Notes: generated by a model from the letters alone, not told the origin. Shown: positions 1-7,912, counted from the first letter of the stretch. The stretch is 40,255 nucleotides of DNA from an uncultured archaeon (GCA_902386135.1 CABMIB010000047.1:1-40255), one strand, 5' to 3'. Translations and numbers: made by a program.

Positions 1-2
1 CC

Positions 3-320
3 GGCAGTGCTTATACGTACTCGTCGCGAATCTCCACTCTCACAGGGCTTCCGACCGTGATCGGCTGGACGTCGCACGAAATAATATGGGGCAGTAGCTG
101 GGATAAAGTTGATGGGCGCGTCCGGGACGTAAAGACGATATACTCAACAACTGATTTGGAAAGAGCGGTTGAACTTCTGAGAAAACACAATGTGCAGTAT
201 GTTTACGTCGGGGATATCGAAAAAAATAAGTACCCCCGAACAGGATTGCAGAAATTCAATGATGATGGGCTTTTTGAGCCTGTGTATAATGACAGCGTGC
301 GGATTTATAAAGTAAAATGA
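3..320 (+). CDS. C-terminal part of a DUF2298/YYY-type large membrane protein (5' end outside window)
   Basis: The frame is open from base 3 and ends at a TAA at 318-320, so this is the last ~105 residues of a gene that begins upstream of the window. The visible protein contains TGLPTVIGW, then a soluble segment with RKHNVQYVYVGDIE and a final VRIYKVK. This pattern (a Gly-Leu-Pro-Thr stretch, a short linker, then a 'xYVYVG..E' strand and a terminal 'RIYKV') is typical of the C-terminal soluble domain of archaeal DUF2298 (Chlor_Arch_YYY) polytopic membrane proteins, which resemble GT-C glycosyltransferases. The function of that family is not established. No membrane segments lie in the visible part. 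A GTG at 57 could be mistaken for a start, but the frame continues upstream with family-like residues. Family assignment is from recalled motif similarity only. Confidence 0.6.
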   Translation, partial: GSAYTYSSRISTLTGLPTVIGWTSHEIIWGSSWDKVDGRVRDVKTIYSTTDLERAVELLRKHNVQYVYVGDIEKNKYPRTGLQKFNDDGLFEPVYNDSVRIYKVK

Positions 321-407
321 TGCGATATTGCTCTGCGCCAGTTCGTGATTTTGACGGGTATGGCAGGAAAACGTTTTAAGCAATAGGATAATGTTGGACA
401 CTGAAAT

Positions 408-1316
408 ATGAATGACTTTGACAGGATCAAACGACTGAAAAAAGAAAAAAATGCTATAATCCTTGCTCACAATTACCAGCGCGGCGATGTCCAGGATGCG
501 GCTGATTTCGTGGGTGACTCTTTCGGCCTGAGCCAGAAAGCGGTTTCAAGCGGTGCAGACGTGATTGTTTTCTGCGGCGTGGATTTCATGGCAGAGAGCG
601 CTGCAGTGCTCAATCCCGGGAAGACGGTGCTCATGCCCGAATTGAGTGCCCAGTGCCCGATGGCAGGCATGATAACGCCCGGCTCCCTGAAGCTTGAGAA
701 AGAGAAACACCCCGGGGCGGCTGTTGTCTGTTATGTGAATACCTCAGCAGCAGTGAAAGCGGAGAGCGATGTATGCTGCACCTCCGCGAACGCAATTAAA
801 GTTGTGAATTCGATGGAAGAGGATGAGATAATCTTTGTCCCTGACAGGAATCTTGCGCTGTACGTTGCTGCCAACACTCAAAAGAAGATAATCCCGTGGA
901 ACGGGTACTGTCCCACTCATCATCTGATATTGCCAGGCGATATCCTGCTTGAAAAAGAGGAGCATCCCGATGCTCTTGTTCTTGTCCATCCCGAATGCAG
1001 GCCTGAAGTCGTAGCTCTTGCAGATAAGGTATTGAGCACGTCGGGCATGCTGAAATACGCGGCGCAATCATCTTCAAAGGAGTTCATAATTGGCACCGAG
1101 ATAGGACTTTTGCACAGGCTGAACAGGGAGAACCCCGACAAGAAGTTCATCCCTGCAACGCGATATGCTGTCTGCCCGAATATGAAAATGAACACTCTTG
1201 GAAGCATAATCCGCGCGCTTGAACTAAATGAGCATGTGATAAAAGTACCTGAGGATATCATGAAGAGAGCAAAACTGGCGCTTGACAGGATGCTGGAAGT
1301 GGGGCGGGGCGATTGA
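408..1316 (+). CDS. nadA: Quinolinate synthase (NadA)
   Basis: A 302-residue cytosolic [4Fe-4S] enzyme that condenses iminoaspartate with dihydroxyacetone phosphate to form quinolinate in de novo NAD synthesis. The length matches the short archaeal form. The N-terminal AHNYQ motif (20-24) is the usual substrate-binding start. Candidate cluster cysteines lie at C83 (QCPMAG), C170 (NGYCPTH) and C258 (VCPNMKMNTL), close to the 83/170/256 spacing known for archaeal NadA. HPECRPEVV and the STSGM stretch are also classic NadA signatures. No nadB or nadC partner is seen in the window; the neighbour upstream is unrelated and ~87 bases away. The ATG at 408 starts directly at the family's usual N-terminus; no strong Shine-Dalgarno is visible, so a short or leaderless transcript is possible. 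Confidence 0.95.
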   Translation: MNDFDRIKRLKKEKNAIILAHNYQRGDVQDAADFVGDSFGLSQKAVSSGADVIVFCGVDFMAESAAVLNPGKTVLMPELSAQCPMAGMITPGSLKLEKEKHPGAAVVCYVNTSAAVKAESDVCCTSANAIKVVNSMEEDEIIFVPDRNLALYVAANTQKKIIPWNGYCPTHHLILPGDILLEKEEHPDALVLVHPECRPEVVALADKVLSTSGMLKYAAQSSSKEFIIGTEIGLLHRLNRENPDKKFIPATRYAVCPNMKMNTLGSIIRALELNEHVIKVPEDIMKRAKLALDRMLEVGRGD

Positions 1317-1393
1317 GCACTAAGAACCTGTCTTAACAGAATTATTATGCAGCGCTAAAAGCAGGGATACCGGCAAGATAAAAGAGGATAAAG

Positions 1394-1439
1394 GCGCCGG
1401 GACGTCCTGTAATTCATTATGCGGCTCGTGACTGAAAAC
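1394..1439 (+). repeat. Dispersed repeat copy 1
   Basis: Aligns with 4663-4708 with one single-base gap. Shared are the GCGYCGGGAYG start, an exact AATTCATT, ten variable bases, then an exact TGACTGAAA. The match is much longer than expected by chance in this composition. No open reading frame in either copy explains it. Confidence 0.55.
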
Positions 1440-1500
1440 GACAGACTTTCTCGTGCATCCATTTAAAAATCTTAAAACCAAACTACGAATAGACGATGTT

Positions 1501-1537
1501 AAACCTCTTGCATCCGCGAAGGGATGCCCCGGATTTT
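1501..1537 (+). repeat. Dispersed repeat copy 2 (with small hairpin)
   Basis: AACCTC followed by GCATCC-GCGAAG-GGATGC, a perfect 6-bp stem with a 6-base loop, then CCC. The same order (AACCTC, GCAYCCGCG, GGGATGCCC) occurs at 4647-4676. It sits ~150 bases before the hydrolase start, so it may be in a leader transcript or may be a mobile-element relic. Confidence 0.45.
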
Positions 1538-1689
1538 CGAATCTGAAGTCGGTTACTGCAACATGCAGGAACTCATGCCCGAATGAGAATTGGTCAGGAA
1601 AATCTTTTTGAATCTTGAATAGGCGCGCAACCGGAGGCAAAGATTAAAGACTTTTGATACTTTACAGATTATAAGAGAAGTGGAGAGGT

Positions 1690-2577
1690 ATGCCTGAAAA
1701 TTTGTCAATCTTTAAAACACCTGAAAGCCAAGCCAGATATATGGCTGCCTATGATGCCGTTCTTGCCCTCTGGCCTGTACCCTATGAGTCTTTTGACATA
1801 CCCACGCGGTTTGGCAAAACCCATATCATTGCAAGTGGGCCAAAAGGTGCACCACCATTAGTGCTTTTGCACGCTACAAGCGCAAGCTCTACCATGTGGT
1901 TCCCCAACATTGCTGACCTGAGCCGTGAATACCGGGTCTATGCGCTGGATGTAATAGGGGATGCAGGTAAAAGCGTGGTCAGCTATCCGCCTCAAAATAA
2001 GTCTGATTACGCCCTCTGGTTAACCGATGTGTTCAATGAGCTTAATATTACACAGGCTGATGTGGTGGGAGCATCATACGGCGGATGGGTGACATTGAAC
2101 TTGGCTCTATATTCTCAAGAGCGAGTGAAGAAGATTGTGCTAATCAGTCCGCCAGCGGCATTTGCCCCATTCAATAAAATGTACATTTCGCGTATAGTTC
2201 CTTCGATGCTCCTTCCAATTCGACCCTTTATAATCAATAGCATACGACCATTGTTTGTAAAGCGGCCTAATGAGACCTATCTTGAGCAATTGGTTTTAGC
2301 TGCAACTTGCAAGTTTAAATTGGTATTTCCGACCGAATTCACGGATGATGAATTGCAGCAGATTAAAACCCCTGCTCTTTTGCTGATAGGAGAAAAGGAA
2401 GTCATCTTTTCCGCTCAGAAAGCCATAGATCGCGCCACCCGGCTGATGCCAAATATCCAGGCCGAAATTATTCCTGATGCGGGTCACATACCATCAATGG
2501 ATCGGCATGAGATGGTTAATGAGCGTATTCTAAAGTTCCTTAATAAAAATTTCCATGCATCAGAGTTACAAAAATGA
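1690..2577 (+). CDS. Alpha/beta-fold hydrolase
   Basis: A 295-residue protein with a complete alpha/beta-hydrolase layout and no signal peptide. The oxyanion strand is LLHATSASS (59-67). The nucleophile elbow is GASYGG, with the serine at S129. The catalytic histidine is H266 in DAGHIP. The acid is not the usual Asp after the sixth strand: the segment reads LLIGEKEVIF, so E235 or E237 may serve. The overall pattern resembles carboxylesterase / 2-hydroxymuconate-semialdehyde-hydrolase-like enzymes, but the substrate cannot be predicted. The ATG at 1690 follows GGAGAGGT closely. It stands alone between two intergenic regions and converges on the AT-rich orphan gene downstream. Confidence 0.88.
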   Translation: MPENLSIFKTPESQARYMAAYDAVLALWPVPYESFDIPTRFGKTHIIASGPKGAPPLVLLHATSASSTMWFPNIADLSREYRVYALDVIGDAGKSVVSYPPQNKSDYALWLTDVFNELNITQADVVGASYGGWVTLNLALYSQERVKKIVLISPPAAFAPFNKMYISRIVPSMLLPIRPFIINSIRPLFVKRPNETYLEQLVLAATCKFKLVFPTEFTDDELQQIKTPALLLIGEKEVIFSAQKAIDRATRLMPNIQAEIIPDAGHIPSMDRHEMVNERILKFLNKNFHASELQK

Positions 2578-2751
2578 ATCCTATTTGCTATCCTGCAGCC
2601 CTTACCATCCCCTTAAATTGTACCCTGCGCCTGAATTGAAAAACTGAAATAAAACCAAGAAGATGTAAAAACTCATGAGCATTCACGCTGATGCTTCTCT
2701 CTCGATTAGTATGAAAGAGAATATCCAAGTAATACTAAGATTATTACGATT

Positions 2752-4155
2752 TTAATATTCTTCATTTGCATCACTACTTGTAGTGGACGGAGAGGCAGGT
2801 ATAGGTGTAGGTGTTAATTTCGGTGTTGGTTTTGGTGTTGTTACTACTGGTATTAAAGCACTGTTGGCAATGGCACTGTTATTTAGATTATTTGGTTTTG
2901 TTCCATTTGTATCGTTTATCGGGGGGTTGGAGACATTTATAGTTGATGGGTTAGTTGTATTTGATATAGTTGTATTTGATGTATCAGTTATATTCGAACT
3001 TGAGTTGTTTGATTGTATTGTCGAACTGGATGATTGATTTGATACTATAGTTGATGTTGGCATAGGTATTGATGTATATGTTGGTGTTGGTATTGATGTT
3101 GGTTCTGGCGTTGGACTTGGATGTATATTATGATATAATGATATTAAATATGGGACTCCAAAAGTTCCTGCTGACAATGCTAATATAACTAATGATACAC
3201 CGATAAGAGCAGTATGTGTTTTGCTAATACCTTTATTTTCATCTTCTTTATACGTGTCTATTTCTCTTTCTAATTCTTTTTCTCTTTCTTTGGTTGTTAC
3301 TAAATCGATGCTTGGTGATTCGACATGTGACTGGAGAGGTCTTCTTTCATCTTCATATCCTAAAACTTTATTGATTCTAGTTGTATAGATATTGAAAATG
3401 GGGGTCAACTCATTTCTGGTGAATCCAGCAGTTTTTAAAGTGTTTACAGCTTTTTCTATAGAATTCATTCCTTCGTCTAATTGATGTGTTGCAGCTTCTT
3501 TTTCTTTATTTTTTCTTTCATCTTCTATTTTCCTTCTTTCATCTATTATTTTTTGTGCTATCCTATCCTGCTGTCTATCTAAAATCTGTTTTGTTTTGTC
3601 AAAAGGACTTAAATGTTCTTCGTATGTTGTGTTTCTTAAAATATTGATTTCACTTAATCTACTTTCTTTTGGTGATATTGATATTTTTATGTTTGGTGTC
3701 AATGATAGGATATCTTTACAGAATCCTCCAATTTCTGAGAAATTTCCTCCTCCGTAATATAGACATTCTCCTGAATTTAATGCGTTTATAATGATATTGG
3801 TGTTGTGGAGTCTTGAACTTGTATCGAATTTTTCTAAATTATTAAATATTGCGTTTTCTATATCGTCATTAGAAATCTTAAATCCCAGGTTCGTAAGGGC
3901 TTTATTTGCTTCATTTTTAAATTCAGTAAACATTTGGTTATATTTATTACCCTTGTAAGTAATATAACATCCAATAGCTCGTTCTAGACTTTTTTGTATT
4001 AGTGCATAACAACTTATTTCTATATTGTCATTCGTCTTTTTAATGAATATATCAATCTTGTTATCAAATAGTCTAACTATGTCTCTATCTTTGTCTGTTC
4101 GTTTTTCCGGGTAAAACATCTGCCCGGTTTGGTCTTCATATATTTTAATGTCCAT
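2752..4155 (-). CDS. Orphan single-pass membrane protein with glycosylation-prone external stalk
   Basis: A 467-residue protein I do not recognise. Residues 1-180 look globular (GECLYYGGGNF near 129-139). Residues ~185-305 are charged and heptad-like, suggesting coiled coil. A single strong membrane segment spans about 314-341. The remaining ~125 residues are almost only Thr/Ser/Pro/Asn, with two Pro-Thr blocks flanking an Asn/Ser block rich in N-x-S/T sequons. There is no N-terminal signal peptide, so the likely topology is N-terminus inside and a glycosylated stalk outside. The gene is strikingly AT-rich compared with its neighbours, suggesting horizontal origin or a fast-evolving surface gene. 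GGGAGTGA lies ~5 bases before the ATG, supporting the start. It could be a sensor or anchor, but nothing in the sequence fixes a role. Confidence 0.8.
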   Translation of the reverse strand: MDIKIYEDQTGQMFYPEKRTDKDRDIVRLFDNKIDIFIKKTNDNIEISCYALIQKSLERAIGCYITYKGNKYNQMFTEFKNEANKALTNLGFKISNDDIENAIFNNLEKFDTSSRLHNTNIIINALNSGECLYYGGGNFSEIGGFCKDILSLTPNIKISISPKESRLSEINILRNTTYEEHLSPFDKTKQILDRQQDRIAQKIIDERRKIEDERKNKEKEAATHQLDEGMNSIEKAVNTLKTAGFTRNELTPIFNIYTTRINKVLGYEDERRPLQSHVESPSIDLVTTKEREKELEREIDTYKEDENKGISKTHTALIGVSLVILALSAGTFGVPYLISLYHNIHPSPTPEPTSIPTPTYTSIPMPTSTIVSNQSSSSTIQSNNSSSNITDTSNTTISNTTNPSTINVSNPPINDTNGTKPNNLNNSAIANSALIPVVTTPKPTPKLTPTPIPASPSTTSSDANEEY

Positions 4156-4790
4156 TTATATCACTCCCTGTTTATTATCTTTTAATTGTCATTTTCCTAC
4201 AATTTTTCTTTTCTAACCCAATATGAGACCACAACTTAAGGATTTATAACTCTAAAGAATGAGCCCAAAGGTATTATAGGCAACCCAGCGGGGCTTGAAA
4301 CAGACTTAGCAAAGCAATCGAGCGAGAAGCTCAAAGTTATTGTGTACGTATATCGCAAATAACTCATGACCTCACCTAATAAAAAAGTATTTTAATAATT
4401 ATTCCTATGTTTAGTGAATCCATATTTATCAGTGTATTAGTCAGTATCAGTACTTGTAAAATCAAATGCAATAAATCACGATGCATGGCTCAATTAACTG
4501 TGTAAACGACAATAATGCTATTTTACAAAGTTAATCAATATCTGAATAGCGATTTTATCATTTTTGTTTTACAACTACTGATAATCTCTTGTTATCTTCG
4601 TGCCCTTTTTAGTTCATTACAAGCCAGAACAACAAGTGGACTTTAGAACCTCCCATGCACCCGCGTCGGGATGCCCTCCGAATTCATTCGGGGGTCCATG
4701 ACTGAAACTAATCTGACAATAAATATATGTGTGACAAAAGCAAAACCCTGATTATCCTATTTCAGGACAAAACCGGGAATTGAGGAAAGT
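4156..4790. other. 635-base AT-rich intergenic region
   Basis: No gene of normal size is visible. An open stretch at about 4261-4362 (+) reads NEPKGIIGNPAGLETDL and on to VYVYRK, then stops. It has no start codon and could be a decayed fragment or chance. The rest is AT-rich without stems I can defend, until the dispersed repeat copy at 4647-4708. AATAAATATATG near 4720-4731 is a possible TATA element for the methyltransferase gene, and AGGAAAG precedes its ATG. Confidence 0.4.
4647..4708 (+). repeat. Dispersed repeat copy 3 (longest copy)
   Basis: Contains both parts found separately in the 1317-1689 gap: AACCTC...GCACCCGCG..GGGATGCCC as at 1501-1537, and GGGATGCCCTCCG-AATTCATT-N10-TGACTGAAA as at 1394-1439. 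It therefore looks like the most complete unit. It lies ~80-140 bases before the methyltransferase start. Confidence 0.5.
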
Positions 4791-5324
4791 ATGATGGATA
4801 ATCCAGCATTTAATTTTCATTTTAAAGTTATGGCTTTTACCTTCAAGCTTCGGGATTTCTTCTCACCCCGTAAGAATATCCTGAAGGAAGCAGGGATAAA
4901 ACCAGGGTTTCGTGTACTCGATTACGGCTGCGGGCCGGGCAGTTATATCACCGCTGCCTCGGAACTGGTGGGTGGCTCAGGGAAAGTCTACGCCCTGGAT
5001 ATCCACCCGCTTGCAATTCGGATGGTCAGGGATATCGTCTCAAAAAATAAACTGACGAACGTCGAAACCATTCTCTCCGATTGCAATACCGGGTTGCCGG
5101 ATAACAGTATGGATGTAGTTTTGTTGTACGATACCTTTCATGACCTGAGCGATCCAAACGGAGTACTGCAAGAGTTGCATCGGGTATTGAAGCCAGACGG
5201 GCTCTTATCCTTCAGCGATCATCATATGAAAGAACAGGAAATAATATCCAGGGTAACAGAAACGGGATTATTTAAGCTATCGGGAAAAGGCGAAAGAACA
5301 TATAGTTTCTCGAAAGAAAAATGA
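4791..5324 (+). CDS. Class I SAM-dependent methyltransferase
   Basis: A 177-residue methyltransferase of the UbiE/Methyltransf_11 type. Motif I is LDYGCGPGSY (~43-52), which binds the methionine part of S-adenosylmethionine. Motif II is VYALDIHP, with an acidic residue for the ribose hydroxyls. The LSDC strand carries the adenine-side Asp, and motif post-II is VVLLYDTFHDL. LHRVLKPDGLLSFSDHHM is the standard beta6/7 region. It is somewhat short, so the C-terminal substrate-binding half is reduced; substrate unknown. Two ATGs (4791, 4794) are equivalent start choices behind AGGAAAG. It converges with the small zinc protein gene across a hairpin terminator. Confidence 0.88.
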   Translation: MMDNPAFNFHFKVMAFTFKLRDFFSPRKNILKEAGIKPGFRVLDYGCGPGSYITAASELVGGSGKVYALDIHPLAIRMVRDIVSKNKLTNVETILSDCNTGLPDNSMDVVLLYDTFHDLSDPNGVLQELHRVLKPDGLLSFSDHHMKEQEIISRVTETGLFKLSGKGERTYSFSKEK

Positions 5325-5358
5325 ATCTCAGGCTCAGTTAAATAATAAAAAAAATTGT

Positions 5359-5385
5359 GGGCAGCGATACTGTGTATCAGCGCCC
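5359..5385. terminator. Hairpin terminator between convergent genes
   Basis: GGGC-AGC-GATAC, a 3-base loop, then GTATC-AGC-GCCC forms a strong stem with one symmetric internal loop. TTTTTATTT follows on the plus strand and an A-run lies before it, giving U-runs in both directions. It sits between the methyltransferase stop and the minus-strand zinc protein stop, so it can serve both. Confidence 0.65.
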
Positions 5386-5393
5386 GTTTTTAT

Positions 5394-5603
5394 TTAATAT
5401 CTCTTTGGTTTATGGTTCTGGTAGCATTCCCTGCAGTATACCGGTCTGTCGCCGGATGGCTTGAAGGGTACTTCAGTTTCCTGATGACAATCTGCACAAG
5501 TTGCTTTGTGCATCTCTCTCGGGCCCATGTGCATGTTTCTTGGACCAGTAGGTCTGAAACCGCCTCCATCACTGCGGAAGCCGCCTCTTCTATCGCTATT
5601 CAT
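5394..5603 (-). CDS. CxxC-x17-CxxC mini zinc-ribbon protein
   Basis: A 69-residue protein with a Gly/Arg/Met-rich, probably disordered N-terminal half followed by a compact zinc site: CADC ... VPFKPSGDRPVYCREC. The two CxxC pairs are about 17 residues apart with the VPF-P-RPVYC core, matching the small archaeal 'CxxC-x17-CxxC' family known from Methanosarcinales. Function unknown; the basic N-terminus suggests nucleic-acid or ribosome contact, which is inference. GGAGAT lies 6 bases before the ATG. The TRAM gene ends 27 bases upstream on the same strand, so the two are likely co-transcribed. Confidence 0.8.
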   Translation of the reverse strand: MNSDRRGGFRSDGGGFRPTGPRNMHMGPREMHKATCADCHQETEVPFKPSGDRPVYCRECYQNHKPKRY

Positions 5604-5630
5604 ATGTATATCTCCGTTAGTTTAATTTTC

Positions 5631-5843
5631 TCAGTTCTTTTCAGCAAGGGCTGCAATCGCAAATCTCCGCAGGACCCGCTCGATCTTAATCGTTACATTG
5701 TCTCCAACCTTCGTGCCTGGCACAAAGATCACAAAACCCTGTACATGTGCTATACCGTCTCCCTCTCTGGCAATACCATCAATTGCAACATTGTGGACAT
5801 CGCCGACCGAGACAGGAGAATTTCTATCTTCTTCTGTAAACAA
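5631..5843 (-). CDS. Stand-alone TRAM-domain RNA-binding protein
   Basis: A 70-residue protein that is almost entirely one TRAM domain, a small OB-like beta barrel that binds RNA. Diagnostic parts are DGIAREGDGIAHVQGFVIFVPG and GDNVTIKIERVLRRFAIA. Single-TRAM proteins of methanogens are reported as RNA chaperones with cold-shock-like roles; that role is family knowledge, not seen here. The chosen start is TTG at 5843 behind AGAGGT; no ATG lies between it and the conserved domain. A TATA-like GAGTATATATAC (minus strand, ~5961-5972) would give a leader of ~90 bases. The adjacent CxxC protein gene follows by 27 bases. Confidence 0.88.
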   Translation of the reverse strand: MFTEEDRNSPVSVGDVHNVAIDGIAREGDGIAHVQGFVIFVPGTKVGDNVTIKIERVLRRFAIAALAEKN

Positions 5844-6106
5844 TCTTTTACCTCTGTTTATTTAATCAATCTATCTGAAAAAGCAAACACAGACAGGGAC
5901 AACCCCGAACTCTATAACTTACTCAATAAGATAACTGATATGATGTCAATACAAGCTGTTCGTATATATACTCTTTGTAGCATCGGCTGCCAGCGCCGCA
6001 TTAGTAACTCACCCGGCACTGATATTCCCTGTTCAGGTCTATTCCCCCTGTGCGAAAGCAGGTAAACAATAAAAATGCAAATGCGCATATCGACATTTTT
6101 TCCCTG

Positions 6107-6694
6107 CTATTCCGGTATCCGGATACCGAACTCAGCCAGGCATTCAACCAGAGGGCAAAGCGGAAGCCCTATTACATTGAAATAATCTCCTTCTATCCTT
6201 TTTACAAGAACAGACCCCAGCCCCTGGAGCGCATATGCCCCTGCCTTGTCCAGAGGTTCTTTTGTTTTGACGTATGCATCGATCTCTTTTTCTGTCAAAT
6301 TTTTAAATGTGACTTTTGTTTCCACAGATCTTGATATTTTTTTGCCGGTATCCGTATCCAGGATAGTGAAGCCTGTAATTACCGAATGGGTCGCGCCATC
6401 AAGCAACGCGAGCATTTTCTTAGCCTCTTCCTCTGTATGCGGTTTACCCAGGATATGTCCTCTTATAATAACAAAAGTGTCAGCAGCGATGATAACCGCA
6501 TTACGGTACTTTGCTGCAACCGACTTTGCTTTTTCCAGCGATAAGGCCCTTGCAAGTTCATGCGGGCTTAATTTGAGGTTCATATCTTCTTTGTAATCAC
6601 CCGGGTCAACCTTGAATTGCAGACCGATCAACTCAAGCAGTTCCTTCCTTCTCGGGGATGCCGATGCCAGTATTATTTCTTTTGTCTCACGCAT
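6107..6694 (-). CDS. maf: Maf family nucleotide pyrophosphatase
   Basis: A 195-residue Maf/YhdE/YceF-type enzyme, which hydrolyses non-canonical or excess nucleoside triphosphates to monophosphates and pyrophosphate. The N-terminal ASASPRRKELL is the phosphate-binding signature. Further blocks are DTFVI with the catalytic Asp region, GKPHTEEEAKKML, the HSVITGF strand, and DKAGAYALQG near the C-terminus. I place the start at the ATG at 6694, which overlaps the end of the flavoprotein gene by 8 bases; a TTG at 6709 is the only upstream alternative. The overlap implies co-transcription and translational coupling with the BaiN-like gene. Confidence 0.92.
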   Translation of the reverse strand: MRETKEIILASASPRRKELLELIGLQFKVDPGDYKEDMNLKLSPHELARALSLEKAKSVAAKYRNAVIIAADTFVIIRGHILGKPHTEEEAKKMLALLDGATHSVITGFTILDTDTGKKISRSVETKVTFKNLTEKEIDAYVKTKEPLDKAGAYALQGLGSVLVKRIEGDYFNVIGLPLCPLVECLAEFGIRIPE

Positions 6695-7883
6695 ATAGTC
6701 CCGCCACAAAACCGGAGGCCCATGCCCAGTGCAAATTGTATCCCCCCAGCCACCCTGTCACATCGATGACCTCGCCTGTGAAATAAAGACCTTTGACCTT
6801 TCGTGATTCCATTGTTTTTGATGAGAGTTCGTTCGTATCGATCCCGCCAAGGGTAACTTCAGCCGTTCCGAAACCTTCAGTAGAGATCGGTTTAATCTCC
6901 CAGTTATGGAGCTGATGGGTGATTCTCCTGAGCTCTTTTTCATTGTACTGGTTGACCGGTTTTGACTGGATATTCGAAACGCACCAGGTCTTTGCAAAGC
7001 GCGACGGCAGATATTGCGAAAGCAGGTTATGCATGTCGATTTTACTTTTGCTTTGCTGTTTTGCAATGAAAATACCGTATATATCCATTTCAGGCAAAAA
7101 ATCAATAACAATGGCGTCACCCTCCTTCCAGTATGAAGAAACCTGAAGTATCGCAGGACCGCTAAGTCCCCTGTGAGTGAAAAGAATGCTTCCCCGAAAC
7201 TTCATATTGTTACATTTGATAGCGGCGTCGATCGAAACACCGCTTAATTCGCCAAATATTGCCATATCTTCCGGTGAAAAGATGAAAGGAACAAGTGCGG
7301 GTTTTAGCTCCGTAACTCTAAGACCGAACTTCTTTGCTATCATGTATCCTGCGCCTGAAGCTCCTATCCGGGGATAAGACAAGCCGCCGGTAGCAATAAC
7401 AAGCGACTCCGATCCAAAAATCCCATGGTCGGTAGATACTATAAAAGAATCTTCTTTTTTCACGTCCAGAACATGGCAATTTAAAATTATGCTTGCCCCG
7501 GTATCATTACTTTCGCTCTCCAGCATTCGTATTATTTCCTCCGAGCTTTTGGTGCAGAATAATTGACCCTGTTCTCTTTCTTCATATTTTACGCCGTGTT
7601 TTTCAAGCAGGGCAATAATGTCACGGGGTGTAAAACGGGAAAGCGCAGATTTACAGAAGTGGGAATTATCTGACAGGTAATTCGTATGGTTTGTACTGGT
7701 ATTCGTAAAATTGCAACTTCCGCCTCCGGAAATACGAATTTTTCTCCCGATTTTTGCGGCATGGTCAAGAACAAGGACCGAGCGACCCCTTTTTCCGGAT
7801 TCGATTGCGCACATCATGCCTGATGCGCCTGCCCCGATGATGATAACATCTTTTTTAATCATATTTTCAGGTGTTCGTGACAA
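6687..7883 (-). CDS. BaiN/HI0933-type FAD-dependent oxidoreductase
   Basis: A 398-residue flavoprotein. The N-terminal dinucleotide fold has GAGASG (17-22), followed by the family signature IGRKIRISGGGSCNFTN, and near the C-terminus FTGEVIDVTGWLGGYNLHWAWASG, which closes the FAD site. These are hallmarks of the HI0933/BaiN ('NAD(P)/FAD-dependent oxidoreductase') family, whose physiological substrate is mostly unknown. No membrane segment is present. The start is either TTG at 7883, with AGGAG ten bases upstream, or ATG at 7862, which has no visible Shine-Dalgarno. A small inverted repeat covers the AGGA. Co-transcribed with maf (overlap). Confidence 0.9.
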   Translation of the reverse strand: MSRTPENMIKKDVIIIGAGASGMMCAIESGKRGRSVLVLDHAAKIGRKIRISGGGSCNFTNTSTNHTNYLSDNSHFCKSALSRFTPRDIIALLEKHGVKYEEREQGQLFCTKSSEEIIRMLESESNDTGASIILNCHVLDVKKEDSFIVSTDHGIFGSESLVIATGGLSYPRIGASGAGYMIAKKFGLRVTELKPALVPFIFSPEDMAIFGELSGVSIDAAIKCNNMKFRGSILFTHRGLSGPAILQVSSYWKEGDAIVIDFLPEMDIYGIFIAKQQSKSKIDMHNLLSQYLPSRFAKTWCVSNIQSKPVNQYNEKELRRITHQLHNWEIKPISTEGFGTAEVTLGGIDTNELSSKTMESRKVKGLYFTGEVIDVTGWLGGYNLHWAWASGFVAGLYA

Positions 7884-7896
7884 GGAATGTTAGCTC

Positions 7897-7912
7897 TCCT
7901 ATGCGAATAGGA
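7897..7912. promoter_or_regulatory. Short inverted repeat covering the ribosome-binding site of the BaiN-like gene
   Basis: TCCTAT-GCGA-ATAGGA, a perfect 6-bp stem with a 4-base loop. On the transcript strand its second arm includes part of the AGGAG that precedes the TTG start at 7883. It could modulate ribosome access or be an operator; chance cannot be excluded for an element of this size. Confidence 0.25.

Larger units (their letters stand above)
1317..1689. other. 373-base intergenic region with two copies of a dispersed repeat
   Basis: No convincing gene is seen here. Open frames on the minus strand have no recognisable domain. The region carries two copies of a short GC-rich repeat (1394-1439 and 1501-1537) that reappears upstream of the methyltransferase gene at 4647-4708. 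An AT-rich stretch near 1460-1475 (ATTTAAAAATCTTAAAA) could be a TATA element for the downstream hydrolase gene. That gene has its own Shine-Dalgarno (GGAG, 1682-1685). Confidence 0.5.

Noticed and set aside
2783-3037. A hydrophobic Gly/Val-rich plus-strand frame
   Set aside because: It is the complement of the Thr/Pro/Asn-rich stalk of the orphan membrane protein; the repetitive composition creates it.
5355-6065. A 236-codon open frame on the plus strand
   Set aside because: It is antisense to the CxxC zinc protein and TRAM genes, has no family-like motifs, and contains the convergent terminator; the minus-strand genes explain the openness.
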